Positions 1 to 11,712 of a DNA stretch of 64,000 nucleotides are shown here, one piece after another. A model generated the notes under the pieces. The model saw only the letters and a program-made list of their open reading frames with translations, was not told the origin of the DNA and ran no database searches. This DNA is from Acanthacorydalis orientalis. Its lineage: Eukaryota > Arthropoda > Insecta > Megaloptera > Corydalidae. The DNA lies in the NCBI GenBank assembly GCA_034766995.1, contig CM068314.1, forward strand, positions 198,501 through 262,500, in the 5' to 3' direction. The translations under genes and the position numbers were made by a program. Positions within the stretch are counted from its first letter, which is position 1, and the number at the start of each line of letters is the position of its first letter.

Positions 1-480
1 TGGCCGTTCGGAGCGCACTCCGCTCCTCGCGTCGATCGACGGCGTGACGACGTTCGCGGCGAGATTCGAACGTGTGTACGGAATGGCGAGCGGGTCTCGT
101 CCGACGATACCTTTCGGTCCGGGCGAGCGCCGGAACGGCGTTGGAGAACCTCGCCGACGGCTGACGGAAGCGCACGCGCGTCTCTAAGTCGTTTTGCACG
201 TGCGACGACGGACAGAGGTTCGATCGCTAGGGAGGCGACTGAATCGCTCGCATCAGAACACAGACGTGCGGTTATCTTAGAAAAACGCGTTTCTATTGAA
301 CGAGAGACGACGGGCGCGTTTGCGGATACTAATATTGGCCAGTGCTCTGTCTGCACTGCTCGTACAAAATCAATGAACGTTGATTCATCTTGTTAACCTC
401 TAAGATTTCAGGATAGCGCGGAGTCGATCTGATTTCGAATGCGCATCGACAACGAGATAAGTACATACTAAATCTACTCA

Positions 481-540
481 TATATGTATATATATATATA
501 TTGATGTGTGTGTGTGTGTGCGCGCGCGCGCGCGTATATG
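481..540. repeat. compound microsatellite (TA)n-(TG)n-(CG)n
   Basis: A TA run passes into a TG run and then a CG run, all alternating pyrimidine and purine. Such GT/GC tracts can adopt Z-DNA under torsion. Confidence 0.9.
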
Positions 541-1454
541 TGAATGCGTAGCTGTGTTGTTAACAGGTCAAGATGATCTTCATGGTAGATCTCGCGAGAT
601 CGGCCGTGCATCTCCGTTTCTGACGTCTATTAAAAAATGTACATGCGGCGAGATGCTCTCGGACGCTATCCGACAAGCATATAAATCAAGGGAGCCCGTG
701 TGCTCGGGCACAATGAGACGGTAGTCTTCTGCTGCCGCGTTGCCATTTTGAATATATAATGCGCATTAATTCAGCGACGATCGCAAATGATGCACGGGAC
801 GAACGCGCGCGCACACGCGCATCGCATACAGATGCAGGAGCGAACAATAGGTTCGAGACGAGGAGGTCGCGCGACGGCGGTCTCCGTCGACATTGATTTT
901 CTATTGGATTGTTTCTTTTTTTTCGTTCGTGTCCCCGCGTGCTCGCGCACGCGCGTGTGCTCCCGTGTGCGGACATCGTTCGAACCGATAGAGATCCTCG
1001 GACGCTCGCATCTTCTGTACGAGGACGAGCGGTTCCGCCTCGAACAGACTCGTTCGAAGTGTGCGCGCGTCCGTGTCGTTTCGTCGCACGCACTCCGCCG
1101 ACCTGGAGAGGACGCATCGACCGCGGCCGCGCGACGGCCGGAATCGCCGGCGTTCGCGTCCGCCGCGATCCGATTTCGACGCCGCGACGTAGCGACCGAC
1201 ACGTTCGCACGTCCGAGCCGAGCGCCACGGCGCGAGTGCGCGTCGATTTACGACCGACCGCACCGCATGAATTATTGAATGTCCGCGCCGCACGACGCGC
1301 GTGCACTGCATTCTGACGGGCCGGAGAGCAGCAGCAGCAGCAGTCGCGCTCGTAATTTATTAATGCCGCTCATTACGGCCGCACAACAGCAATCGAAACG
1401 CAGTACTGATCCGCGCTATATTTCTCTCCGTCTCCGTTTCGCTTCCTCTTTGTT

Positions 1455-1481
1455 CTCACACGCACGCACACACACACACGC

Positions 1482-1532
<51 letters not shown>

Positions 1533-1540
1533 CGCGTGTC
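1455..1540. repeat. compound microsatellite (CA)n-(TA)n-(CG)n
   Basis: A CA run is followed by more than 20 TA units and a short CG run. Repetitive Tyr-Ile open frames over it are artefacts of the dinucleotide repeat. Confidence 0.9.
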
Positions 1541-1960
1541 TGTACGAATGCACATATTTGTGCCAGTCGCTCGCGTTAACGATTTCCCATGGCGGCGCAC
1601 CACTTTTCAATTCTACACACGTATTTTTTTTTCTTTTGAGCCGACCGATAGCTGTACGTCGTTCTCGTCCCGTACGGAATACATATTTAATGAGTTCGAA
1701 TCGAGCGAGACAGTTCTGAATTTATATACAAATACATTCAGACAAACAAGCACCAGCCACACACGTACACGAGCCGTGTATGTACGTACATTTATATGAA
1801 TATGTACTGATGCATATGTGTCTGTAAAATATACTTTAATTAATGATTTTAAATGAAATACTTGTGACGTATTTTCAAATAATTATTTTTTACATTGCTT
1901 TGTGGCGGGCATTGAATGAAATTATAATTAAACAATATGTATACTATGTTTGTATGTATG

Positions 1961-1996
<36 letters not shown>

Positions 1997-4315
1997 TGTA
2001 TGTATGGGATAGTAATGCGAAAACGTTTCACTCGTGTCCGTTATCGCTTGTCGGCCGCGACGTGGCGGTTTCGATTATCGCCGAGAATCGCAACGAATAA
2101 TAGACGGCGTTTCGAAAAAAGGAGACGACAGCGATCCAAATTCCGAATCCAAGACGACACGACATGTTGTGTCACACACACACGCGCGCGTCGATGCGTC
2201 TTACAGATGTGCGTTTCGATGAACTCGACTCGAGAATCGTCAGTGAGATTCAGACCGGCTGCTATCTCGATCACAGCTCGGACCGTCGTCCGTCGTAGCT
2301 CCTCGGCGGCTCGTGCGACGCGCATCGTTCGAATCGACGCCGTAGCTCGGCGAGAGACAGCGACACGTGCACAAGAAACGAACTCGCCGACTCGAAGTAA
2401 ACCGTACGAGGATTTATATCGACGGCGATCCGACGATCGAGCGGCAGATAAACGCGCTTCGAAGTCGCAGAGCGGCGGGCGGTCGCTCGGACACGAGCGC
2501 AACGTGCACGCGCGGCGACGCCGTCGACTCCGGAACGGCGCGGAACGCGCGCACGAACGCGACGACGGCCGAGCGGAGAGGAACGACGTCGCAACGTGCA
2601 CGCGACGCACGCCGCCGCGTCCCTCCGCCCGTCGCGAACCGAGCAGAAATTAGAGCGGACCGCCGAGCGAACAATTAATTGCCGCTTACGTCACGGCTCA
2701 TAAATCGCCTATTAAAATTTAAAACTTAATTTTTCATTTAATTTTATGTATTAATTATAGGTTCGTGTGGGAAGTAGACGTGTGTGTGTGTGTGTGTGTG
2801 TACGGAGCGAATCGAACTCGAACGCGCCACCGTCTAAATGCTCGTGTGAATAAATACATAAATGTTTATACGAACGAATGTAAATGTAAATAAATTAGAA
2901 TACGAGGAGTTGCCGGTGCACGCTCAGAGCGTGACGTACGCACGTGAAGATCGAACGTCGTCGAGATGTAAGCGACGGTGTCGACCGTCGGAAGAGAAAA
3001 TCGATTCGCCAGCGACTCCGGTCGACGACTGCACATTCGGTACTCGATTCAGTATCGATGTATATATATATAGATAGAGAGAGAGAGAGAAATCGTACTT
3101 CGGTGTGTGGTGTGGCTCGGTCGGAGGGTACAACCGCCCGGCGAGTGCGCTGCACGTATCGAGTGTACGACGCCAAGTCTCCGTCTTGCCGATTTCGCAA
3201 TTTCCGCTCGTCGGCTTGAAGACGCTTCGATATGAAGCGCCTCTCTGTTGGCCGCGGTCGAAAATTGTCGGGATCTTCGCCGGCGACCGTCCGATTTCGT
3301 CTGCGTTTTGCAGGAAGGATCTTCTCCCTTGGCGAGCGAGGATGACATTCGTCGAGTCCTTCTTTTTCATCATTAGTTTGCCGATAAATAACGTGCGCGC
3401 CATAAATACGATCGATGGATATCTCGACGCTCCCGTTATCGACGGCGGCCATTCGTCCAACGCACATTTACACGTTCATCGGCTACGATCGGATGGTTTA
3501 CGCTGCGCACATATGCGCGTCGATCGTCCGCAAAGGGTCGATTGCATCGATCTCGCCGGTTCCGCACGACGATCGATAATACGTTTCTAATAATCTTTGA
3601 TGAGTAATCGTAATTGTCGATTCAAACAGTCTTGATCGCGTCTTCAAAACTGATAAGAAATCGTCGTGTTGTTGTGTCGCTGCCGTTCGATTATCAGTCA
3701 GGTTTTTCTTTCCTTTTTACATATCTCGTGGTTTTATAGATGCGGCACATTATGTCGTGCGATTGAACCGATTCTACAAAAGTACAGTTTGGACAAACGC
3801 CCGTATATATATACACACACACACACATACACATTGTATACTGGGTCGGCGTGTGCATGCGAATAACAACGTGTAGTGTAACAGCGTCTTCTTCGCCGGC
3901 GATAGCAGATTCCGAAACTGTGATTACAGAACGGAATATGGTCGAGTGAGATTCGATTCGTGCAGGTGGGCAGGGGTGACGGGCGGAGAGGCGGCGTGTG
4001 TATGTGTGTGTGTGTGTTGCGAGCGCAGGCAGTCGCGATGCTCATTAGCATTCATAAGTCTATGCGAACTTGGAGACGGCAGCGAGCCGTTCTCTCCGAG
4101 TGAAATTTATTCATGCTCATTACGATAATAAGAATGTTTAACGTTTTAATTGGCGTGTTGTGTAATCTCAAATTATGTATTCATCTATTGTAATAATAAT
4201 CATCATAACAATAATATTGTTTTGATAGTGTCGTGTTTTGTTGCGGATACGATTCGAACACACGTACACATGCACACTGTTTCGTGCGAGCGCGTGCGTG
4301 TGGATTATACGTGTG

Positions 4316-4351
<36 letters not shown>

Positions 4352-6052
4352 TATCCACGCGTGTGTGTTTGTCGATGGATCCCATTTGACGATCGGGCCG
4401 CTTAGCGTAATCGATCCCAACGTTTACTCGTGTAAAAGGATCGACGTCAGTGTCTGTGTCTGCGCGTCCGTGCGTGCGTGCGTACGTGCTCGCGTGAAAC
4501 AGAGTGCACGTGCGCTCTCGGCGGGCTCGGAAGCCACGTTTCTCGAACGAATGTCGACGACGCGAACGCGACACCGTCGGCGCAGCGGGATTGTCGCGCG
4601 AGCGACCGATCACGGGATCACGCGCATCGTCGATCATCGTTCGAGCATTCCGTGCGCTCGGCGTGGCGCACGCCGACGTGTCGCGGAAACGCGACACGAG
4701 CGGGCGATCCGCGTCGATCGCGCACCTGCCCTCCTCGCACGCACGCACGCACGCACGCTCGTATTTCGTCGGGATTGCCGTATCGGTATCTCGATGCTCT
4801 CGCGATCGATTCGTTTCTCCCTCGGCTCCGATCGACTGTCGACGATCGTCTTCTGATTATTCGAAAACACGGCAACACACTCTATAATCTACGGCACCTC
4901 GGGACTTCCGGACGACGCCGAAGGAGCCGGAACGATCCTGAAAATCTTATCGTGGCGACGCGAACGGCCGAGAAGCCGAGACAGTCGAACGACCGGCTTC
5001 GGTCGACGTTGATGGCGTGCGAAGGAATTGCAATTCCCTCGTGTACGTGCCGACGGATCACACGAGCGCGCACCGCGCGTTCGTCCAACGTACGTTCCGA
5101 TGTTCCCACAAACGGGGGGGGAAAAAAAAAAAGACCCGACGTTTCGACGGTTCGAAGGCGCACACTGTTATTATGCGGAGTGCAGAAAGATAAACACGCC
5201 CTTGACCGGCCGATAATGCGCTACCCCGGGTCGCTATAGAAAAAGGAAGGACCCCCGCGGCTTAAGCAGGAAGGCAGCGGGCGCTCACAGCTAACTGTAT
5301 TAGAAATACGTTTCGTTGTTTCGTTTCCGAACACAGAAACGCACACACACAGCGTTCGATGTATTGTTGTGCCGTACACACACACACGCACGCACGTACG
5401 CAAGTGTGTCGTGTTCGCAACGGTTACCTTTATTATTTAGATTCAGGCCCGAACAAAGTACATAATAATACGGATTCGACGTACGCTTCTGCACATGCAT
5501 GTGCGCACGCACGCAAGCGTACTTTTGTGTGTACGTGTATATACGAAAGTATGTACATTTACACACACACACACACACACACGAATTCGTATGTGTTTTT
5601 TTTTTCCTGTGAGCATCCGGCGTAATCGAACCAAATAATTAACGAACGCGCTGAAAATAGCCATGATGGTCGCACAGACGTGCGTCTCTGCCCGGCCGTG
5701 CCCGCCTCGAGCACTGTCAACGGTGTGTGTACGCTTTTTTCGCAGCGATACGGCGGCGACGTAGGCGTCCCAATTAAGCGCGTCGAAGAAGGTGCCGAAA
5801 GAGAGTCGAGCGCGCAACGGTGACAAATAACAGTTCGGACGGACGTTTGACGACGTGCACACTCGTCGTTCATTAGAGTGTCCCGCGACATACGGAGCAC
5901 CTCCGACGGAGAACAGCCGCCCGCCCGTCCGTCACGCCGGTCGTCTGTAGCCGTCTCTCGTGTTTCTCTCTTTCTTTCGCTCGCGCGAACCGTTCATCTC
6001 ATTTGTTTCCCTATCGACATTATTTACGATGTAAATATCGCATGCATACATA

Positions 6053-6053
6053 C

Positions 6054-6121
<68 letters not shown>
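6053..6121. repeat. long (TA)n microsatellite
   Basis: A nearly uninterrupted TA tract of about 29 units is flanked by TGTG on the left and TGCATG on the right. It is expected to be length-polymorphic and cruciform-prone. Confidence 0.95.
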
Positions 6122-6122
<1 letters not shown>

Positions 6123-6314
6123 TGTGTCGTGCGGATGATTTACGCGTTTGAACTTCCGGCAATTTGGCACAAATCATTCGTGAAACCATCGGCGTCTCCG
6201 AAGCGCTGACCGAGCGAAGGAGAGCGCTCTCTCGCCGTACTTATTATTTATGACGCTGTTTGAACGAACGTTTTCCGCGAGAGATTTATAGGCCGTGCAC
6301 AGTGTACGAACGCG

Positions 6315-6345
<31 letters not shown>

Positions 6346-7453
6346 GCGCATCCGCGTGTCCGCGTCGCTCCTCGTCGTACAACGTGTTTTCGAGTTTTAC
6401 GTGTGTTTTTTTTCCTTTCCTTTCGAACGCTACGATTTAATTAAACGGATCGCGCACGTGCACCTCGGGATGCGATCGCGACCACTCGTCTGCACTCTCG
6501 TACGGTCGGAGGACCGTGCACGTACGTTTATGGAGACGCACGTGCTCGCGCGCGTCTATCCGCGTACAGTTAAAACTAGGGTGTTCGGAGGCTCGATGCT
6601 GACGACGATTTCGATTGACTTTCTAAGAAAATAAACTCTTTCGAAACTAACGAAGTCTGTATTGTTTCGAGTGCGATCGATTCGAGATTAAAATTACATT
6701 TCGTAGCATGGACCGCTGGCTGCGTTCACGTTGACTGCACGATCCGTTGCTCGTAACGCGACATGCAAAAATCGAACCGTGCTCTGTAATGATTGAGTGT
6801 GTGTGTGTGTGTGTTTGTGTGTTTCTCTTAAAAAAAAAAAGAAAACGACTCAGTTTCATGATTGCGATTTCAGTCCGCCGAACGACTACGAGCACCGCTT
6901 CTGAATTCTCGGTTCGAAAACTACACGTCCACCTTCTCGTGCGTGTTTATATTTTTTTTAAAAAAAGGCCCCACAATCTACTACTGCCGTTCACTTTTTG
7001 TTTACGCGTGTCAGTGGTCTGTGTCTTCGTTTGCATCCGCTCCCGAAGGCAGCCCGCGGATCGGAGTGTTTCGAACACGATAAACGAGGACGACGTCTCT
7101 CCGGGGCATCGAACGGGAGAGTTATCGTCATTATCGGTGCACCGTGCAAGAACATACACACGCAGAATCACACACACACGCTCGCCCGTCCACATACATG
7201 TAAACACGTACGATTCGAGAGAAGACAGACAGACAAACAAACGAACAAATAAACCAGTCCCGCGCATTGTCGTCCCGTCGTTGCGGCCAATCGGCGTCGC
7301 CAGGACGGGTTTTTGTGTCCGCTGCGAACAATGGGCACGGCCGTTATCTCCCGCCGGTCCATGTATATTTATGTCGCGACTCGTCGTTGCGCGCTTCCAT
7401 TTTGTAAAAATGCAGCGGTAGTGGTAGAAGCGGTAGCGACGGTCGTCACCGCA

Positions 7454-7478
7454 GCCGCCGCCGCCGCCGCCGCCGCTG
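7454..7478. repeat. (GCC)n trinucleotide repeat
   Basis: About eight GCC units lie in non-coding DNA about 550 bp before the apA LIM2 exon. They read as poly-Ala in one frame, but no surrounding coding context supports an exon. Confidence 0.85.
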
Positions 7479-7532
7479 TCGATGGCGAGACGGTCGTTGA
7501 TTTACGGCAGCGAGATTCGAACGGACGACACA

Positions 7533-7562
7533 AACACACACACGCGCGCGCGCGCGCGCGGT
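7533..7562. repeat. (CA)n-(CG)n alternating tract
   Basis: A CA run passes into about nine CG units, an uninterrupted alternating purine-pyrimidine tract with high Z-DNA potential. It lies about 470 bp upstream of the apA LIM2 exon. Confidence 0.85.
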
Positions 7563-8031
7563 ACGTACGTGAATCCGACGGCTGTCCGCGCGCCACGAAT
7601 CGATCCTTAAAACGGGTTCTCGACGTTATCTCTTTTGTCTCTCTGCAATTTCGTCATCCATCGACCCGACAGAGTGTCTGAAACTTTATACGCGCACGCA
7701 TACGTGTAGAACACACGCACGCACACACACACGAGCGCGTGTGCGTTCGAACAGAACATTGAATCTGCTCATTATGTCGTCTATTTTTATTGCATCTCTC
7801 TGCTACGATAGATATCCGCGTGTAGGATGTTAATGTCAGTTCGTTATGCGTCCGTCACCGTCGCTCGTGTCTTCGACACGTTCAGAACGTCGCACTAATT
7901 AGGTTCGTTAATGCGTCGCGACGTCGACATAAATCTTTCCTCTCCTCCTCCTCCTCCTCCGACACACACACACACACACGCACGCACGCGCACGTCGACT
8001 CCTCTGACACCGCGTATCTTGTTTTTCGCAG

Positions 8032-8507
8032 GCTGTTCGGCGTTCGCAGGTGCGCGCGCTGCCAGGCCACGATCTCGGCGAGCGAGCTCGTGATGCGCGC
8101 GCGCGACCTCGTCTTCCACGTGCACTGTTTCACGTGCGCCGCGTGCAACGCGCCGCTCACGAAGGGCGACCACTTCGGGATGCGCGACACGGCCGTGCTG
8201 TGCCGGACGCACTACGAGCTCGGCAGGACGACGGCAGTGACGGCGCCGTACGCGGCCGGCGGCGCGACGCCCCCGTACGCGTCGGTCGGTCCGCACTTCG
8301 GTCGGGACATCGGCGCGTCGATGATGGTCGGCGCGCCGCCCGAGTGCGCGATGCAGCCGGGAAAGGGAGCGCTCACACTGACGACGTCGCCGACGACCGC
8401 GGCGTTCTTCAACGGCGTCGCGACGACGACCGGAGCGCCGCCGCGTCAGAAGGGGAGGCCGCGGAAGAGAAAGCCGAAAGATCTCGAATCGATGACGGCG
8501 AATCTAG
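8032..8507 (+). CDS. apA: apA exon: LIM2 domain and NLS-like linker
   Basis: The acceptor is TTTTTCGCAG ending at 8031. The first base completes a split codon (probably Arg, as in apB YYR-LYG), then the frame reads [12 protein letters not shown]. The donor is CTAG|GTGAGT at 8508, leaving one base (phase 1). LIM2 occupies roughly 8051-8215. The rest is Ala/Gly/Thr/Pro-rich linker ending in a basic [12 protein letters not shown] stretch. Eighty-three consecutive bases (8076-8158) are identical to apB. Confidence 0.93.
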
Positions 8508-11233
8508 GTGAGTCTGCATTTCACTCTTTCCAGCGTTCTCGTTCTCACGGAAGATCGGCGGCGGTTCGTCGCGCGCGGTCGCGGGCGGTCGCGAGGCGCC
8601 CCCTCGCCGCGGTCGCGCTTCGTGCCGCCGGGACCCGTGCGCCGCCGACGCGTGATCCGGACGGTCGAACGGCGGGCGGGCGCCCGCGTCTCGCGTCTCC
8701 GGAATAGATTCGGGGACTTTCGAGCGCGCCGCCTGCCGTTCCTCCGGCTCCGTTCGCGCGCCGCCGGACGCCGACGTCGATCCGGTCGAGCGAGTCGCGA
8801 GCGTGTGAACGTCGAACGTTCACACGTCGCGTGATTCGAGCTCGCAACAGCGTTCGATTCGAATAATTCCGGACGGTCTTGATTCTCGCTCGTCGTCCGG
8901 GCCGCCGCTGTCGGGCGGTGAAAATCGGCGCCGTGTCTCGCTCTGGAAAATCGTCGACCTCGACCGACCCGCCGCCGACATTTTCACACGGGAGAGAGTG
9001 CGCGGAGCGCGATTTTCACGACGAACACTCTTCGACGAGTCGCTCGCGCTCGGCCGCATCTCTCCTCCGCTCCGTAACAGATCGATCGCGACGTGAACAG
9101 GCGCGCGCCGTTTTCGCCGTCGTTTCATTCGGCCGCACTCCCGAAACATCGTCGTGCGGCGTCTGACCCGAGTGTCGTTCTTCTTAACATTTATTCATAT
9201 CTCTGAGAATATGTTCCAGACAGAGGAGGAACCGGTAATAAACCGCTCCATCGAATTGAAAACATGCCGTATGTTTCCTCTTTAAGCTTCGGCAATAGCC
9301 TTCTCTTACTCGTACGAATGTCATAAATGCATAATATAAATGATGGAATTTAAGAGTTCACTGTGTGTGTGTATATATATATGTGTGTGTGTGTGTATAC
9401 ACGCACACATACTCAAATTCTAGAGGAGGAGAGATGAAAAAATGAAAGAGGAACATAGAAGAGCGCATAGACAGTTTCTTGGAAATACAAAATCGTTTTA
9501 GTGCCATGAGGGGTCATATAACCCGGCGTATCGACGAATTATTAACGTTTATATTTCGTTTTGATAGAGTGCCAGGGCGGTAATATACCTGTACACACAC
9601 ATGCGCGCATGTGTTTACACACACGTATGTGTGTGTGTGTACGTTTGCGTGTATACGCTCATTTATACATATGTATGTATGTATATATATATGTATGTAT
9701 ATATGTATTCACGTACACATTTCAAGACTACGAGCAGCGTTTATGGCGCCCCCGCAATAAATGCAAACAACATAGCGCGCACGCCGCAATAATCACAAGC
9801 GGTACAAACACCTAATACGTGGATGCTGTGTGAATATTAGAATTAGCTTCGGTCCTCCCAAATGCACGTGAGTGTACGCCACTAACACACACGCGCGCGC
9901 GCGTCTGTGTGTGTGTGTGTTTTTATATTGTTGTGTGTTCGCGGAACTCCGTCGTCGTCGCCGTCGTCGTGTATCGCGCCGGCCTGACTTCAATAACAAC
10001 AGCAACGGCACGATAATAAAAAGAGCCTCGCTCGGCTCGCTTGTCCGACCGCAAGGACGACCCGGGTCGTAAAGTTAACGATCGGGCACTTATTATTATT
10101 GTTGTTGTTGTTGTTGTTGCTACGAGACGTGCGGGCCGTAGAGAACGAGCGAGCGAGCGAGCGAGAGTGAACGGGAACCCGAGTGAAAAACGGTCGCGTC
10201 GGATCGAGGGCGACCGGCGTTCGGACGATTCGGCTCGCTCCGATTTTCGGATCGTCGACGCGCCCGTCGCTGCCGGCATTCCGAAATATTTACGAATCCG
10301 CCGATTCCTCGTGACGTATTCGACACTTTACTCTGTACATTCTCGCGAGACGCTCGACACGGACGAGACATAAACGTTCGCACAGAATCGAAACTGACGA
10401 CGAGAAGTGTCCTCCGGTGCAATAGACCTCTGTACGATAGAAACCGACGACGTCTCGCCACTTTGTCCGCGGCGACGGGGAACGTTCGCTCTGTCATCTC
10501 GTGCGTTTCACGTTTCATTCGTGAAGTTTCGTTCTTAGGTATTTTTTATGTTTAAGAATACTACGCTGTACAAACGCCGGTAGACTGTTTTCCGTTTCCT
10601 TTCTCCCGCCAACATACTAGCGATCATATGATCGCTGGTGAATTTATAGAACCGTCGTCAAACAAATCGAATAATTGATTGACTCGTTACCAGCACTCGT
10701 TCATTTACTCTCGTCCGATTATCGCTTTTTCGACACCACTCCGATACATACATATATATATATATACACACACAGGGATCTCTCATTTTTTTTCTGTCGA
10801 GAGTGCGTGTGTACGTGCGTGCACGAGAAAACCGTTGTGATGAGAACGCATCGCCGTCATCACGATCGAGCCAGTGGAAGTTACTCGAAGCGTGAACCCA
10901 ACGACATTCGATCGATCAACCTTACATGTCGCATTTTAATGATCGAAGGATGTTCGTCGTATATTGAACCAATAGTCATCGATGTTTTCCAGTTATTATC
11001 TGTTTATCGACGCATCGATCTCACGGCGTAGTCAGCCCGAGCGACCACCGCCGGCCGGTCATATCTTACAAATGCAACGTCTGTTTATGTATACACACAC
11101 ACACACACATGTATATGTGCGACTGCCCGTCCACTTAATTCGCGCACATCTATTTAGGAATGGAATAGTAAAATGAAAGTATCCGCCTCGGCTGTATGCA
11201 TCGAATAGACGAATAGACGGCGAACGGAAATGA

Positions 11234-11273
<40 letters not shown>

Positions 11274-11679
11274 CCTTCGTTCCTTTGAACTTTCGGTTAC
11301 GTTCGGCAGCTGTTTCGCGGCACACGTCTCTCTCCTGACGAGATCTGAATAGCCATCGTCCTTGACGGGACACTCCTCGCACGCTCTTCTTTTTAACTCT
11401 ATGCCGGAACAGCGTTTCCAGTCTACCCACGATTCTATCGATCGATCGATCGATCTGAACGGACGAGTGACTTATTTCATTTATCGGGCACATTTATGAA
11501 TCGAAACAAGTGGCTACGTACACGTGCACACACACACACACAGGTATGTAGATGATATAAATATCATGTGTATTGTCCGCGTCTTCGGCACGTCTCACGC
11601 GATTTGCACTGAATCGAAAAGACAGAAAGAGCACGTCCCCTTCTTCATTACCCACGGGGTCAAGTTAATAGTACGCATC

Positions 11680-11712
<33 letters not shown>

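Larger units (their letters stand above)
1..8031. other. non-coding DNA, probable apA intron or 5' region
   Basis: No coding exon could be recognised here on either strand. The next exon (8032) begins inside the apA coding sequence with a split Arg codon and a 3' splice site. The upstream exon with LIM1 must therefore lie before the window, which makes this stretch most simply part of an intron. Composition alternates between GC- and CpG-rich blocks (for example 880-1300, 2200-2660 and 4500-5100) and AT-rich stretches with (TA)n, (CA)n and (CG)n tracts. The many open frames in the GC-rich blocks are Arg/Ser/Thr-rich with no recognisable domain, as expected from CpG-rich non-coding DNA. The 8-mer GCTCATTA, whose complement contains a TAATGA homeodomain core, occurs at 1368, 4040, 4115 and 7767. 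Confidence 0.6.

Noticed and set aside
686..1316. Overlapping open frames on both strands, up to 206 codons.
   Set aside because: They are Arg/Ser/Thr-rich, present in several frames at once and without domains. This is expected from stop-poor CpG-rich DNA.
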